From the NCBI RefSeq assembly GCF_030867095.1, contig NC_081828.1, positions 212,976,978-213,040,977 of the forward strand: a stretch of DNA of 64,000 bases. Direction: 5' to 3'. The notes under the pieces were generated by a model that worked only from the letters and a program-made list of their open reading frames with translations, had not been told where the DNA came from and ran no database searches. The position numbers and the translations under genes were made by a program. Positions within the stretch are counted from its first letter, which is position 1. Each line of letters begins with the position of its first letter. Source of the stretch: Alligator mississippiensis (lineage: Eukaryota > Chordata > Crocodylia > Alligatoridae). This document shows, in pieces, positions 44,061 through 56,424 of this stretch.

Positions 44061-46965
44061 ATATTTCCATTGGCACCTCCCCTCCTTGTTGACTTAGCTG
44101 CTTTTTCTCTTTCTTGCTATTGCATCCTCTCTTTCTTCCTGCTTTTCATCCATGTTCCTAAGAAAACCTCTTTCTTCTCCACTAGCTGGTCTCTGTACCT
44201 GCACTAGCCTCATGGCTACATGATTCCAGGTGTTACCCTCTTTGTCTGGATGTCTGCCTGTCTTCAGGAGCTTAATGTCAATCTTGAGTCGTCCGTGACA
44301 CCTCCTCTTTCGTATCCCTTGTCATACCCTCAAATCTCCATCTGAAGTCCAGTATCATCTTCATCTGCACCTTTTGTCCTCAGATGATCTTTTCTCTAAG
44401 CACTAACTGCTGGCATTTCATATAACAGGAGCTTGCAGCACATCGCCACTCAAAGAGCATAGCATACATTCAGCAGCTTCTACATCCAGTCATCTTCATT
44501 GTCTACTCCACCCTTTCGGTTACCTTTTAAAACTCCCAGTTACCAGCTGTCTTCTCTTCTATGTCTCTCCTTTTTAAATAAAGCAAGGACAAGCTTCCCC
44601 CTTACAGGCTCCTGTGTTCTCTCCTCTCTCTCCACTATTTTCTCGAATGTTTAAGCCCTGTGTCTCGGTCAGTTCTTTCCCCTCATTCAGACTCAGTGGT
44701 TCAATGGCCAACAACAGCAGTGGTAGGTGGGAAACATCCCTCACATGCTCAGCTGCAAAGTTTCAATCCTACTTATAACCAGGGATCCTTGTTTTCTTTG
44801 ATTAAAAAAAAAAAATCCCCAATTTTCAGATTTAAAAACATTGCCTAAAATGCACATTTTTTTTCTGTGATTTAAAATGAAACAATGTTGTTTATAGATA
44901 TCTATACATTGGTGGTTTCATTTTTATCATAGAAAAATGTGGATCTGGGGTTACTTTTTTATATCTAAAAATTGGGTATTTTTTTTAATTAGTGAAAGCC
45001 AGGATCCCTGCTCATGACACAGGTCCATACAAGATAGCTTTAGCTGCAGAGTCCAAACAAATCACCCACCAAGCAACAGCCAAAGGTTCAGGACGGATGT
45101 ACATGTTGTCTATTTTAAAAGTTGTGAGGAGGAGTAATAACACATAATTGACTCTCTTCATGAAACACCAACTCAGCTGGATACAGCTGAGTAGGGAAAG
45201 CAGCTGTAGGCAGATTAAGTTGTTTAGGTGAATACAAGAGTAGCTCCTGTTAACTAGCAGCCAAAGCAAGGTGGCAAGGTTTGTGGCATGCAGAAATGAA
45301 AGGGTTTGAAATCAGTGGTGACATTCCCATTAACTTCCACGATTCCAGAGTTTCATCTGATGTGTTAAGTTAGGTGTGACCCAGAAGAAATCTCTGATAC
45401 AGCCAGTGGTTGTCTTGATACTGAAGGAAGATGGATGGTGCTCTTTCTAGCATATGATGCTTCACTGTGGTCTGAGGTTTGATTGACACTTCCCTCTTTG
45501 CATCCAACAAAAACTGCTAGACTTAAGATGCGGCACTCACTTTTGGATCAGTGCATGCTGAGACCTAGAGCCCTCCCAGGTCATTACAAAGATGGCAGTG
45601 GTCACAGCTGTCTGCTTTCATTTTAGACAAATTAGGTGTGGATTTCATAGTCCTAGCAAAATGCCTGTGCTGTCCTTAGGGGGTGAAATCTTTATGCAAC
45701 CTTTGTTTCATTAGTGTGTTTGCAGCATGATATGAATCCGTCTGAGGTTTTTGTACTACTATGTAATGAGTTTGGTGCTAAGGTGACAAAGCCAACTCCC
45801 CATGCCACCTTATGGGCCCCACTTCGTTGTCCCCTTTGGCCTGTCAGGGTCCCACCCTGTTATTTCTCCTGCCACACCTTGATGTTTTAAGTTGACAGAG
45901 AGGCTACCCCAGAGGGTAAAGCAGGTTTGGGTGATAGGCCCTTGTCTGGTCTTCACTTTACTTTGGCTGAGTTCCTCAGCCTGGGGGCCACTGTGCCAGG
46001 ATTGCAAGCTCCCAGGCAAGCTCTGCGCCCATGGGCTCTGGGCAAGCAGGGCACCAGCACTGGGTGCCAGCTTCAGGGCAGAGGGGGGGAATGGCACAAA
46101 AATGGCATTTGCTACCACTGCTGGCCCGGCTGCCACTACCACCCAGGGCACAAACTTCCTAGTTGCATCTCTGGTTCTTGGTCTAGTAAAACTGAGGGAG
46201 GGAGATCTCAGGCTGTGGCATGTCCCCCCCGGCCAAGATTTTCCTCGAAGACCAGCATACACTCTGTCTGATACAACATACCCTTTGATGACAACTGGAA
46301 GAGTGGTTTATTTTTCTGGGCTTCATAATGTTTCTAAATGTCATTTGCCGTGGCTAGCATAGCATAATTGCCTAACAGGCAATCTAAAAACTGTTTTTTC
46401 CCCTACAATCCCTTACTTAATACATACCCAATTGAAGTAGAACTGCATAGTCCTACTTCCTCAAAAAAACACTGTCTGCACTTGGAGTGGTCTGACCGTG
46501 TCGCACTGCCAAGTAGACCACTTCTAAATATAGGCTGCTGGGGGACTTTCCAAGGGCTATTAAGTCACCACTCTGGAAGAACAAACATGCGGACTGTTAT
46601 AGGAGACATACCTTACCTTTGCTGTCTTATAAAGAGAGAAAAGAAGAGTATTTATGAATGATGGAGTACCTGGAATCTTGATGATTTATGCCCATTTGGT
46701 TTAGTTAGGAAGTGGGAACATTTTTTTCGTTCTGACTTTGGGAATATGAATATACTTTATCACTTGCCAACATCTTTGTATATCTTGGCCTGTCTTGTGG
46801 AGGTGATCAATCTTTTACAAATACCTGTTTCAAATTAGCATCGGTGATGGAGTATTTCAGGTACGCACCTCTGAATTTTGAGATGCTGCTTTTAACGGCA
46901 GATAACTCTGGCTGCAGGTATAGTTGCAACTCCAGGCAACTTTTTGCAAGTTTAAATGGGAAATG
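44061..46965. other. Intronic DNA, no gene recognised
   Basis: Pyrimidine-rich at 44.1-44.7 kb. Near 44690-44790 a TGGTTCAATGG and AGTTTCAATCC pair could be a decayed tRNA-type SINE. A GC-rich stretch at 45.8-46.2 kb gives open frames on both strands with no known domain. Otherwise plain. Confidence 0.45.
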
Positions 46966-46982
46966 TACATTAAGTTCCTTGG

Positions 46983-47071
46983 GTTTGGGTTGTAGCCGTG
47001 TTGGTCTAAGGACAGAGGCAGACAAAGGTTTTGTTGCAGGGGTTTGGGTTGTAGCCGTGTTGGTCTAAGTT
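46983..47071 (+). mobile_element. Foldback/SINE-like insertion with duplicated head
   Basis: This 89-bp insertion consists of the head TTTGGGTTGTAGCCGTGTTG GTCTAAG, then GACAGAGGCAGACAAAGG TTTTGTTGCAGG, then a second identical head. It is flanked by a perfect 15-bp direct duplication, CATTAAGTTCCTTGG, at 46968-46982 and 47072-47086. The hairpin part is absent. Confidence 0.85.
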
Positions 47072-47189
47072 CATTAAGTTCCTTGGCTTTTCTCCTGAGG
47101 ACATTTTAGTATGACACGTTAGTGGTCTCTCTAGTCAGCAGTGTTGAAGCACTGGTCTGAATGATGCTGCTGAGCAGCCACACATTCAT

Positions 47190-47450
47190 TGGAGCACAAG
47201 ACTGGGAGATCTGAGCTCGGGACTCATCTGTGCTACTGACTTTTTGGAGAGCCCTGGCCACTGAGAAATCCTATTGAAGATAGTGGGAGCTGCAGGTGCC
47301 AGGTACCCAGAAGATAAGGCTCAAGATCTCTTAAACTGGGTAGCTAAAATAAGAAGACAGTTCTAAAGATGACTTTGTTTTTTTCTTACTTATCTGTAAA
47401 ATGGGAATAAATAATAATCAATTACCTGTCTGCCACTAGCACTATGTAAT
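47190..47450 (+). mobile_element. Decayed MIR-like SINE
   Basis: GGAGCACAAGACTGGGAGAT and GTGCTACTGAC at the left, and ACTTATCTGTAAAATGGGAA TAAATAATAAT at the right, follow MIR order. The middle is expanded by unrelated sequence. Highly diverged. Confidence 0.5.
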
Positions 47451-47452
47451 CA

Positions 47453-47970
47453 GAGAGTCATATAATTATAGAAAATGAGGGCTGGAAGGGACCTCAGGAG
47501 GTCACATCTAGTCCGCCTCCCTGCTTAAAGCAGGACCAGCCCCAACTACATCATCCCAGCCAAGGCTTTGTCTAACCAGGTCTTAAACACCTCCAAGGGT
47601 AGAGATTGCACTACCTCTCTAGGTAACCTGTTCCAGTGCTTACTGCCCTTCTATTGAGAGATTTTTTTCCTAATATCTAATCTAAACTTCCCTTCCTGCA
47701 ACTTGAGACCATTGCTCCCTGTTCTGTCATCTGCCGTCACTGAGAACAGTCCAGCTCCATCCTCTTTACAGCCCCTATTCAGGTAGTTGAAGGCTATTAT
47801 TAAATCTCCTCTCAGTCTTTTCTCCAGACGAAATAAGCCCAGTTCCCTCGGCCTTTCCACATAAGTCATGTCCCCCAGCCCCTGAACCATTCTTGTTGCC
47901 CTCCACTGGACTCTCTGTCCACATCCTTTCTGCAGTGGGGGGCCCAAAACTGGACACAGGACTGTTAAAT
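47453..47970 (-). mobile_element. CR1 LINE, 3' portion
   Basis: The plus strand begins with the reversed CR1 tail (GGCTGGAAGGGACCTCAGGA GGTCA), followed by CATCCCAGCCAAGGCTTTGT CTA, GTTCCAGTGCTTACT, TCTCCTCTCAGTCTTTTCTC and CCACATCCTTTCTGCAGTGG. It belongs to the same subfamily as the copies at 48.4, 55, 57 and 62 kb. About 520 bp, 5' truncated. Confidence 0.92.
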
Positions 47971-48299
47971 CCATCCTTACTAGACAGTAAAAGGGACTTC
48001 CCACAGGTAGCCATTTGGTTTAGAGAGGAGCCTGAGCCCATGCATCTGAATCGTGGAATCTCTCAATCCAAAGACTGAATGCTGGGGAGCTTTTGATTTG
48101 GATCCCAGAAGCGAGGCTTCCTCCTATATCTTCAAGAAACACTGAGAAAATGTGTGTTCACCAGCTCAGGACAATCTTTATGAGAAGCTGGGTTTGTTTT
48201 GGCATGTTATGCGTATTAGACTCTAACGATGAAGCAGAACTAGGATGGGGAGGTATCTTTATTGGCATTCCTGCCAGCTTCTTCACTGTCTTTTAAGAT

Positions 48300-48855
48300 G
48301 AGGCAGCTCGCTCAGGTGCAGAGACATTGGTCTGGGACTCTGGACTTCTGCTTCTCTTCTTCCTGGCTTTGCCACTGACTTGCTATGGAGACCAAGAGGG
48401 GATTGAATAGCAGCCTTCAGCTCCCTGCAGGGGGTTGCAAAGAGGATGGAGCTGGGCTGTTCTCAGTGGGGGCAGATGGCAGGACAAGGAGCAATGGGCT
48501 TAAGCTGCAGCAAGGAAAGTTGAGGTTGGATATTAGGAAGAGCTTTCTCACTAGGAGGGTAGTGAAGCACTGAAACAAGTTACTCAGAGAGATGGTGGAG
48601 TCTCCATCCTTGGAGGTTTTTAAGACCCGGCTAGACAAAGCCTTGGCTGGGACGATGTAGGTGGGGCTGGTCCTGCTTGGAGCAGGAGGTCGGACTGGAT
48701 GTGACCTCCTGAGGTCCCTGCCAACCCTCATCGTCTATGTTTCTTTGATAACTTGGCACAAGTCACTTCCCCTCTCTGTGCTCATCTCCCCAGCTGTAAA
48801 ATGAAGGTAATGGACCTTGCCACCTTATATCATCTGCTTCAAAATGAATGGGTGA
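48300..48855 (+). mobile_element. MIR-type SINE split by a CR1 insertion
   Basis: The left half, 48300-48380, has GGTCTGGGACTCTGGACTTC and GGCTTTGCCACTGACTTGCT. The right half, about 48750-48855, has GGCACAAGTCACTTCCCCTC TCTGTGC and CCCAGCTGTAAAATGAAGG. Together they read as one MIR in MIR order. The CR1 between them entered later. Confidence 0.75.
48388..48747 (+). mobile_element. CR1 LINE 3' portion inside a MIR
   Basis: Landmarks are GAGGATGGAGCTGGGCTGTT CTCAGTG, GCAATGGGCTTAAGCTGCAG, TTTCTCACTAGGAGGGTAGT and GACTGGATGTGACCTCCTGA GGTCCC. About 360 bp of the CR1 3' end with tail. Non-coding. Confidence 0.92.
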
Positions 48856-49904
48856 AAAGTTCTGAACAGGACCCAGGTGTGTTAATTGTCACTTCCTCGG
48901 CCTCCGGGTAGTAATTCCTAGCTCCAACACACATTTATTCTCTTGCAGCCTGGGGGGTTCGTATACATGCCCCGATGAAGCAGACACCACATCTGCTTAG
49001 CAGTTCCTCCTTTTGGTTTCCTGGTAATTTTGCAGAACTCTGTGCACGTTTCCTTGACCGTCCAGCCCCTTCCACCAACTTGAGGGATGAGCTGGGTGAA
49101 ATGAAGTCACTCTCTGCAAAGCAGTGGGTTTGATATCGGTGTTCCTTGGCATTTAACAAGCGTTGTTCTGAGCGTGCGGAGCGCTTGCTTGGGCGGTATC
49201 CACTCGCTGTCACTTCTGATGTATATGTACGCAGGCTGCCCGGGTCTCTTTGTTCTGGATGGCTGACACGAGCAAGCCGTCTTCCAGATTCCCGTGGCGA
49301 AGCACAAAAAACAACTCAGATCCATGTTCATTGGTGAAAACGTGGAAAGATTTATTGTCATTGAGCAGTGTAGCAGCTGGCCTGATTAACAGGCAGTTCA
49401 ACTTAACGAAGCTTGTCCGTGACGGGTAGAGACACCGTACGATTTTCACACTCCCCTAGATAGATCTCTATGAGGGACAGATCTCCCAGCCCCTGTATTT
49501 GGACTTGTGCACCCACATCTCATGCCAGTTCTTCTCCCTCTCTTTTGAGACATTCATCTCTACTAGTTTCATTGTCAAATTTGCACACCTGCACTTTGTT
49601 TCTTGTTCTCTGTGTCCATTAGTGAGTTCTTACCCTTTACATTGGTCCTCGAGTTTTTCAGCTGCTGTTTTCATACTTCCTTCAGCGTCTCTTTGCTCAT
49701 TAGTGTGTTTTTTATTATTATTATTTTTCTTTCTTATTGGGTCATCCAGCAGTCATGAGGCCGCTTTCTCTCATACTGCATTTCAGCACTGTAGTCTAGC
49801 ATAACTACAGCCTAGCACAACCAGAACTCCTACATCCAGAAATGCTTCGAGCATCATGGGGGGGAAAAATGTCTGGATGAAAATTTAATGTAATGACTGT
49901 TATA

Positions 49905-50060
49905 TTATGAAATATAATAATTATTGTTGTTGTTATTAATAATAATTATGATAATAATAATAATAATCCCCCATGCTCCACTACAATGCTGTGCTTTTGT
50001 GCGTAACCTGTGTCCAGCTCGCAGTAAGTAGTAATAATAATAATAATATGATGATGATGT
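49905..50060 (+). repeat. TAA/ATA microsatellite interrupted by a 64-bp dispersed unit
   Basis: Trinucleotide AT-rich runs (TAATAA, GTTGTTGTT, ATGATGATG) stand on both sides of 49966-50028. That central unit (CCCCCATGCTCCACTACAAT, then GTGTCCAGCTCGCAGTAAG) is about 85% identical by eye to 59424-59487. Confidence 0.8.
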
Positions 50061-50084
50061 TAGATTTTGAAAAGTCATAAAATG

Positions 50085-50180
50085 CAGTGGTTAGAGCAGA
50101 AAATTGGGCATCAGGATTCCCAGGTGTGTGCCTGGATCTCGCTGGGTCGCATAGGCCAAGTCACTTAGGGATATTGCACA
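50085..50180 (+). mobile_element. MIR-type SINE remnant
   Basis: AGTGGTTAGAGCAGAAAATT GGG, GATTCCCAGGTGTGTGCCT and GGCCAAGTCACTTAGGG follow the MIR head and core order. Confidence 0.65.
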
Positions 50181-53100
50181 GCCCTAATGGTCTTAGGCAA
50201 CTGCTTGCAGAGTACTGCACTTACCTGATGTGAGCAAATGTAGTAGCAGAACGTAGTCTCCTTTCTGATAAATTTTTGCTACCGTATAGTGTTGTAGAGT
50301 CGAGTGTCTTTATTGACTTAAAAGGGGATGTGTGCATGGCGTTGAATGAGTCCAGAACCTGCCCCTCTGAGTCCTACCTTATCTCTGTGCTACTGGTATA
50401 TAATACCCCCATCTCCAGGCCATTGTGAGATGGTGCCGTGGGTATGTTTGCCAAGTGCCTTGAAATCCTTAGACAGCAAGTGCCTCAGAAGGGCCAAATG
50501 TCACGATGACTCCAGCCATGCCTATTTTTGTCAGGATCCCCAACATCTTACCGAGATTTCTCAGCAGGGAACAGGAGTGTTAGTCTCACTCCTCTGCAAA
50601 GGTGTACATCGTGCAGAAGTAACTTTCCCAGAGAGACTACTCAAACCTCCTTTCTGACTTGCTTTTGCCCCAAATGAATCGGGATCATTTGGAAATCAAT
50701 GCGAGTCAAACTGAGCTTTTCATGGGGAAGTGGGAAATTTAGATAATGATCAGAGGCATCGTGATCAGTTGTTGAAAGGGATGGTTTTATCTACAACAGC
50801 AGGGACCAGGTTAGCTGGTCCAAAAGCGCCCTTCCTGTCTTAACTGCTGTGCTGTTCACAGCAGTATAAGTCAAATTTTTGAAACCCAGGGTCCAATCCT
50901 CATCTGGTTTAGGTTCATTAGACAACACCGTTGTACAGTAGTTGAGAACGTGGCTCCCAGGCCTAAGAGCTTGATCCAAATGCCATCAGCATCAACAGGT
51001 TTTGGGTCATGCTCTAGTTCAGCAAATAGCTCACAGCTGGTGCTTGCACTGTTCAGCCCGCCTTGGTTACAACTATTAATTAGACTGGTTGTCTAATTAA
51101 AATGAATCTAGTCTGCTGACACATTTGATTGCCCGCTCCGTGTGAAAGAGGCTTGGAGATTTCCTTCCAGTGCACAACAGTGACGGGGAGATGTGGAGTT
51201 AACACTGTAATGAGGCAGCTACTACTTGTCTTAACTGCCTTTCAGTACAGACTTCCTATTGCTCCCTCCTGGCCTCTGCAAGGATCACCTGGGAGATACC
51301 TAGCCACGTGAATGAGCAGAGCAGTATTTGCGTGCTATTGCTGCAAACAGCCAAAGGGATACGGCAGAGGGAAGTAGCTCTTGCATTTTTATCGGCTCGT
51401 GCAATATGCTTAACTCTTCTTTCCTCAGTTCACTTGACCCCAAATCATGACCTTTCCACATCACTGTAGATACCTCAGCTCAGGATTGCTCCATGGGCTT
51501 CATTTAATTGCAAGCACACACTCAATAGCTTTCCTAGCTGCAGGTAGCAGACTGCACAGTAATCTTTGGACTGTTGTTGAGACTCGATGGGAAGGAACAC
51601 CCATATTAGATTAAACCTTCCCAGGATTATTGTGCATTAACCATACTGGAGCTCAACATGCATTCTCGGCTACAGAATTTATTGGTCCTGGAACAACCGC
51701 TACCAATTTCTTGGCCAAATCTTTGGAGAAACAGACTTACCGGGTCTACATGAGACCGTATGCATGCTGCGACTAGACACCTAGGGACTCATAGTGAGTT
51801 TCAGGTAGGTGGTCATCCACACTGGATGGTCATTTAACCGCCAATGTTCTTTAGACTAGCCAACTCCTCAAAATATTCTCCAGTGGAGCAGTTGCAAGAT
51901 GCAGATTTGCCCAGCTCTTTGCCTGCAAGGTCTGCAACTTCATGGATCTTCGTCTTCCTATTCTTTGAAAGGTGTCAGAAAAGCAATGTTAATATTCAGT
52001 GATTACCTGCAGAGTAGGTACAACCCAGGAAGCAGTGAGACGCGTTCTTACCATAACGTCCTGCCAATATGTTGTGGCTCTCTCGTGGAAGGACGTACCC
52101 AGGGGAGAAGAATGTTTAGCTTCCAGACTCGCTGAAAGCTTGGCCTGGCTGCCACGATAGTCAACTGAGAGTGTCGTTTTTAAGTTGGGAACAATTGGGA
52201 TATGGAGGTGGCAGACTCTGGCCTTGTGCCAGAGGTCTCAGCTTGGGAGCACAGTTGCTTATCCCATCCTGCCACCCTACAGCCAACTACGTCCCAAGGG
52301 CAAGGCTAGCCTGAAGCCTCCATCAGGGCTTAGCCTTGTACCCACTCCCTGTCAAGAGAGTGGCCATTCACAGTTAGCTGACCTTCCACTTTCCCCCATG
52401 TATGCTCCTGAGCAGGAACAGGAAAAGTCTGGACCATAGGGCTCAATCTGATTCAAGACTATTTTCGCTGGCTTATGCTTCACCTCAGGTCTCTGCTTGA
52501 TCTCTTGGCTTCCCAACATGGCTTGCTCTCCATGGCTTGCTGTCTTGGATTCCTGACTCAATTTATTCCTAAACCCTGCTCTAGGATTAACCTCCTGGCT
52601 TCCTGACCTGTCTTGTCCATGGGCTCTGCTCAATCCTCCTGACCCTGGTTAGCATCTTGATTCCCTCAGTGGCCCCAGACTTGGCTGCCCTTGATCTGGC
52701 ACGACAGGATGGAAACAACGAATATCCCTTGTCTAGCAGCAACTTTTATTCAAAAGTAGTCTAACTTGGAGTTGAGCTGATGGCCAAGTGGTGAAAGGCT
52801 AGACATCCGTTTAATAATCCTCTGAGCCATCTGGTCTCTCTTATGCTTTTTGTTTAACCAAAAGCAGAAGCTGATTGCTTTTTATAGGGTCGATATTACA
52901 ACTACTTGCAGATGGAGAAAGGGCCACAGCCTGTTCTTGAAGACCTTGAGGCTACCTCTACAATGTCTCTCTGTCTGAAGAAACAGCCCCTACTCATTTG
53001 CTCCTGCTCTGCCTATGCCTAAGGCTGTCAGTTAGGGTAGATACCTTAGAGTGGCCCTCAGCAGTCTGGAATATGCAGCCCCCTGTCACCATAGGGTCTC

Positions 53101-55150
53101 CAGATGCAAAACACCCATGACCAGTGCTGGGCCATATGCTTTCTTAGCCACTTACCCTGCCTATCTGACATGCTCAGTGCACACAGAGCCATTGTCATCA
53201 GCAATCCCTCAATTCAAGCATGATCTCTACCACGGCTTGTTGATGGGTCTTGAGATGACTTAAGAGTCCATTCCTTGAACCATAGACCCATCCACAGAAG
53301 TTGCAGGTTTTTCCACAGGGGAGAGGAGGCTACAGGGCAGGATTTTTATCCTTTTCTTTCCTTTGCTCTCTCTTCTCTGCTTCAGTGGAGAAGTGGCACA
53401 CAGAGTGGAAGAACATGGGTTGGGTGTGCTCTGTAATAAGCATTACAGAAAAGCCCCGAGAGTCTGTCTTTGACCTCCATCCATACTGTATCAGGCATTC
53501 AAGCCCAAATTTCTAAAGGCATTTCATTGGCTAAGTCCTATTGAAATAAATATGAATTACCTTCTTAAGATCTGGGCCTAGAGGACTATATTTTTATAGG
53601 ATTTCAAAACAACTCTGTTGCAAAAGTCCTGGATGTTATCCCTTGCACGTACATCTACAACGTGCAATAATTTTATAGTGTTGGTGCTTGTCCAGTATGA
53701 GAAAGATTGGGAAAGAGAATATGTTCTCAAACTCCTTCTTTCCTTATTTACCTAGTTCTATTATCAGGCCACTCTTCAGAATATATACACATATTGACTT
53801 ACATTGATTTTTTCCTAATAGCAACAAAGCTTTTATTCAAAGGGAAAGATCATGCAATCTTGCAAGAAGAATATGCAATCCATAAATAGAGACATGCGTG
53901 CATTTGCCACAAAGGGAAAGGAAAACCATGACAGTTGTGTACAATGATCTCAGCCTCACGCTGTTTAAAACAGTATACTCCATGGCAGTGTAAACTTTAC
54001 TAATCACATGGATCAATACTAGAGATGGAAGAATATATTTTGGAAAATAGTCCCTGAAAAAGTATCACTTAAGGGTATCTGAAGCTATGAATTGATTCAG
54101 GCTAAATTTGGTAGAGCAGTGCAGCCCACACATTGAGAATAAAATGAAAAGCAAAATAATTTGGCTTTGAAAATTAGCCACTTCTTAAAATAAGGGTGCA
54201 AGCAACCTCCACAATTAGGCAATATGTTTTTATTGATCCCCTGAGAAAACTAAACCATTTGCAAGTCAACTTGAAACAGTTTTTCCCCCTTCTCCTCCCC
54301 TAATACTTGATTTGATTTTAACTTATTTTAAGATTTAGCTAGCAACATGATAATTCACTTATTTTTCACAAGCCATTCCCCTCGCCACCCAAAAAACAAA
54401 CCAAAAACAAAATCAAAACCAAACCAGGAAATAAAGCAAGAGATTAGGTAGCATCAAGAAGATTCGTGATAAAGAGAAAAAGAGTTAACACAATAAAGCA
54501 CTTGATGGTTTTATCCCCAAGTACCATCCATACAAGGCAATTGTTGACTAAAAGAATTTACAAGCTCTCCTGCTTTATAAACACGGCTGGAAAATAGCTA
54601 TGCGGATAAGTAACTTGCCAGTGAAACCTGTAAATAGCATTAGCCTTTTTTTTTTGCCCTTTCTTTTTTTTCCCCTTCAAATTTGTTTGCCTAATTTAAA
54701 AACGAGCTTTTTGAAAACCTCAGTTCGTGACATCCAGTATTAACAGCCCCTTCTCTCCTTTTGGTCTTTCCCAAAAAGCTCACTTTTTTTATGAGATACT
54801 TGCAAAGCACCTGGCAATGGGACGTGCGCAGAGGCCAGGTGACTGCTGGGAACTATGTTGCTGATCATTTGGCGTCCGTTTGTAGTTTCCTCTCATCTTA
54901 GATGCATTGTAAATTCTTTGTTGCAGGATCTAGGATTTTTTTCATTTGTACAGCACCTTGCACAATGGCAGTGTGCCCCGGTTCTTTAGATGCTTTTGCA
55001 GCACAAATAATAAGTCTAGAAAAGCCTTCCCAAATCAAGGTGTTGTAGCACAACTGTGTTGCACAGCTATCTTCCCATTTCTTTGCCACTGGTAAATGTA
55101 TATAACATTATGATTTACCCTTTGTTACTAATGTACCCTTATAGTAGATA
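50181..55150. other. Intronic DNA, no gene recognised
   Basis: Mostly unique-looking intron. At about 52440-52700 the phrases TGGCTTCCTGAC, TGGCTTCCCAAC and TGGATTCCTGAC recur at irregular spacing, a degenerate short repeat or old element. T-rich and A-rich runs occur at about 54360-54425 and 54640-54680. No exon candidates. Confidence 0.45.
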
Positions 55151-55940
55151 CAGGATAAAGGGGACCGATATTTTGAGGTTCAGTAAGGACAGGTGCAAAG
55201 TCTTGCATTTATGGTGGAACAATCCCATGCACCGCTACAGGGACTGACTGGCTGGGCAGCAGCTGTGCAGAAAAGGACCTGGGAGTGATGGTGGACAATA
55301 AGCTGAATATGAGCCAACAGTGTGCCCTTGTTGCCAAGAAGGCTAATGGTACCCTGGTAGGAGTGTTGCCAGTAGATCAAGGGAAGTGATTCTTTCCCTC
55401 TATTAAGCCCTGGTGAGGCCACATCTGGAGTCCTGTGTCCAGTTGTGGGCCCCCGCTACAGAAAGGATGTGGACAAGTTGGAGAGAGTCCAGCGGAGGAC
55501 AACGAAAATGATTCAAGGACTGAGGCACATGACTGATGAGGAGAGGCAAAGGGAACTGGGCTTATTTAGTCTGGAGAAGAGAAGATTGAGGTGGGATTTA
55601 AGAGCAGTCTTCAACTCCTTGAAGTGGGGTTCAAAAGAGCATGGAGCTGGACTATTCTTAGTGCTGGCAGAACAAGAAGCAATGGGCTCAAGCTGCAGCA
55701 AGGGAAGTTTAGGTTAGATATTAGGATGAACTTTCTCACTAGGAGGGTAGTAAAGCACTGGAACAAGTTACCCAAAAGGTGGTGGAAGCTCCATCCTTGG
55801 AGGTTTTTAAGACCCGGCTAGACAAAGTCATGGCTGGGCTGATATAGTTGGGGTAGGTCCTACTTCTAGCAGGGGGTTGGACTAGATGTGACCTCCTGAA
55901 GTACCTTCCAACCCTCATTTTCTATGATTTTGTGATTTTT
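55150..55940 (+). mobile_element. CR1 LINE, 3' end of ORF2 plus 3' UTR
   Basis: Landmarks are GGACAGGTGCAAAGTCTTGC, GAAAAGGACCTGGGAGTGAT, GAGCCAACAGTGTGCCCTTG, GTGAGGCCACATCTGGAGTC, GAAAGGATGTGGACAAGTTG and the tail GACCTCCTGAAGTACCTTCC ... TTTTCTATGATTTTGTGATT. The frame is broken several times. First of three same-strand copies around exon 2. Confidence 0.92.
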
Positions 55941-56420
55941 ATCTGAGCCTTTGGGTACTATGATAATATAAGGTGTAATAGCTTTGGGCACTATGATAAT
56001 ATAAGGTGTTGTAATAGTCTGACCAAAAAGAAACTGCTGGGTCAGTATTAGCAATGGGAATTTCCTCATGTTTCAAGTTGCTTGAATTCAAGCTTAACTC
56101 TTAGGTTCTTGCTTTTCTTTGCAGAGTTATTATTAGGCACTTAGCAAGCTGCATTACTGTGGGGAAACATGCCAGGTTGGAGTAGATCCCACTAGCTCAG
56201 CATGAAGTTTTCACCTCTCATTGGAAGCTCCTTGATGCCCCAGAATCAGAGAATTGGAAGGGATAGTGGGGTCTGCTAGTCCCACGCTGTTGTCTGTGGC
56301 GAATTTGTCCAGGAGGACTTGAACTGAATAAGGAATAATACTGCATGAGCAAGTAGGGCTGTTTTAAGACAGATGGGAGTGAAAGCATCTATGCTTAGTT
56401 CTTTTCCTTCGGTGATGCTC
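55941..56420. other. Intronic DNA between two CR1 copies
   Basis: Contains a short duplication: GGCACTATGATAATATAAGG follows a near-identical GGTACTATGATAATATAAGG about 35 bp earlier (55956 and 55988). Nothing else recognised. Confidence 0.6.
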
Positions 56421-56424
56421 CTTA

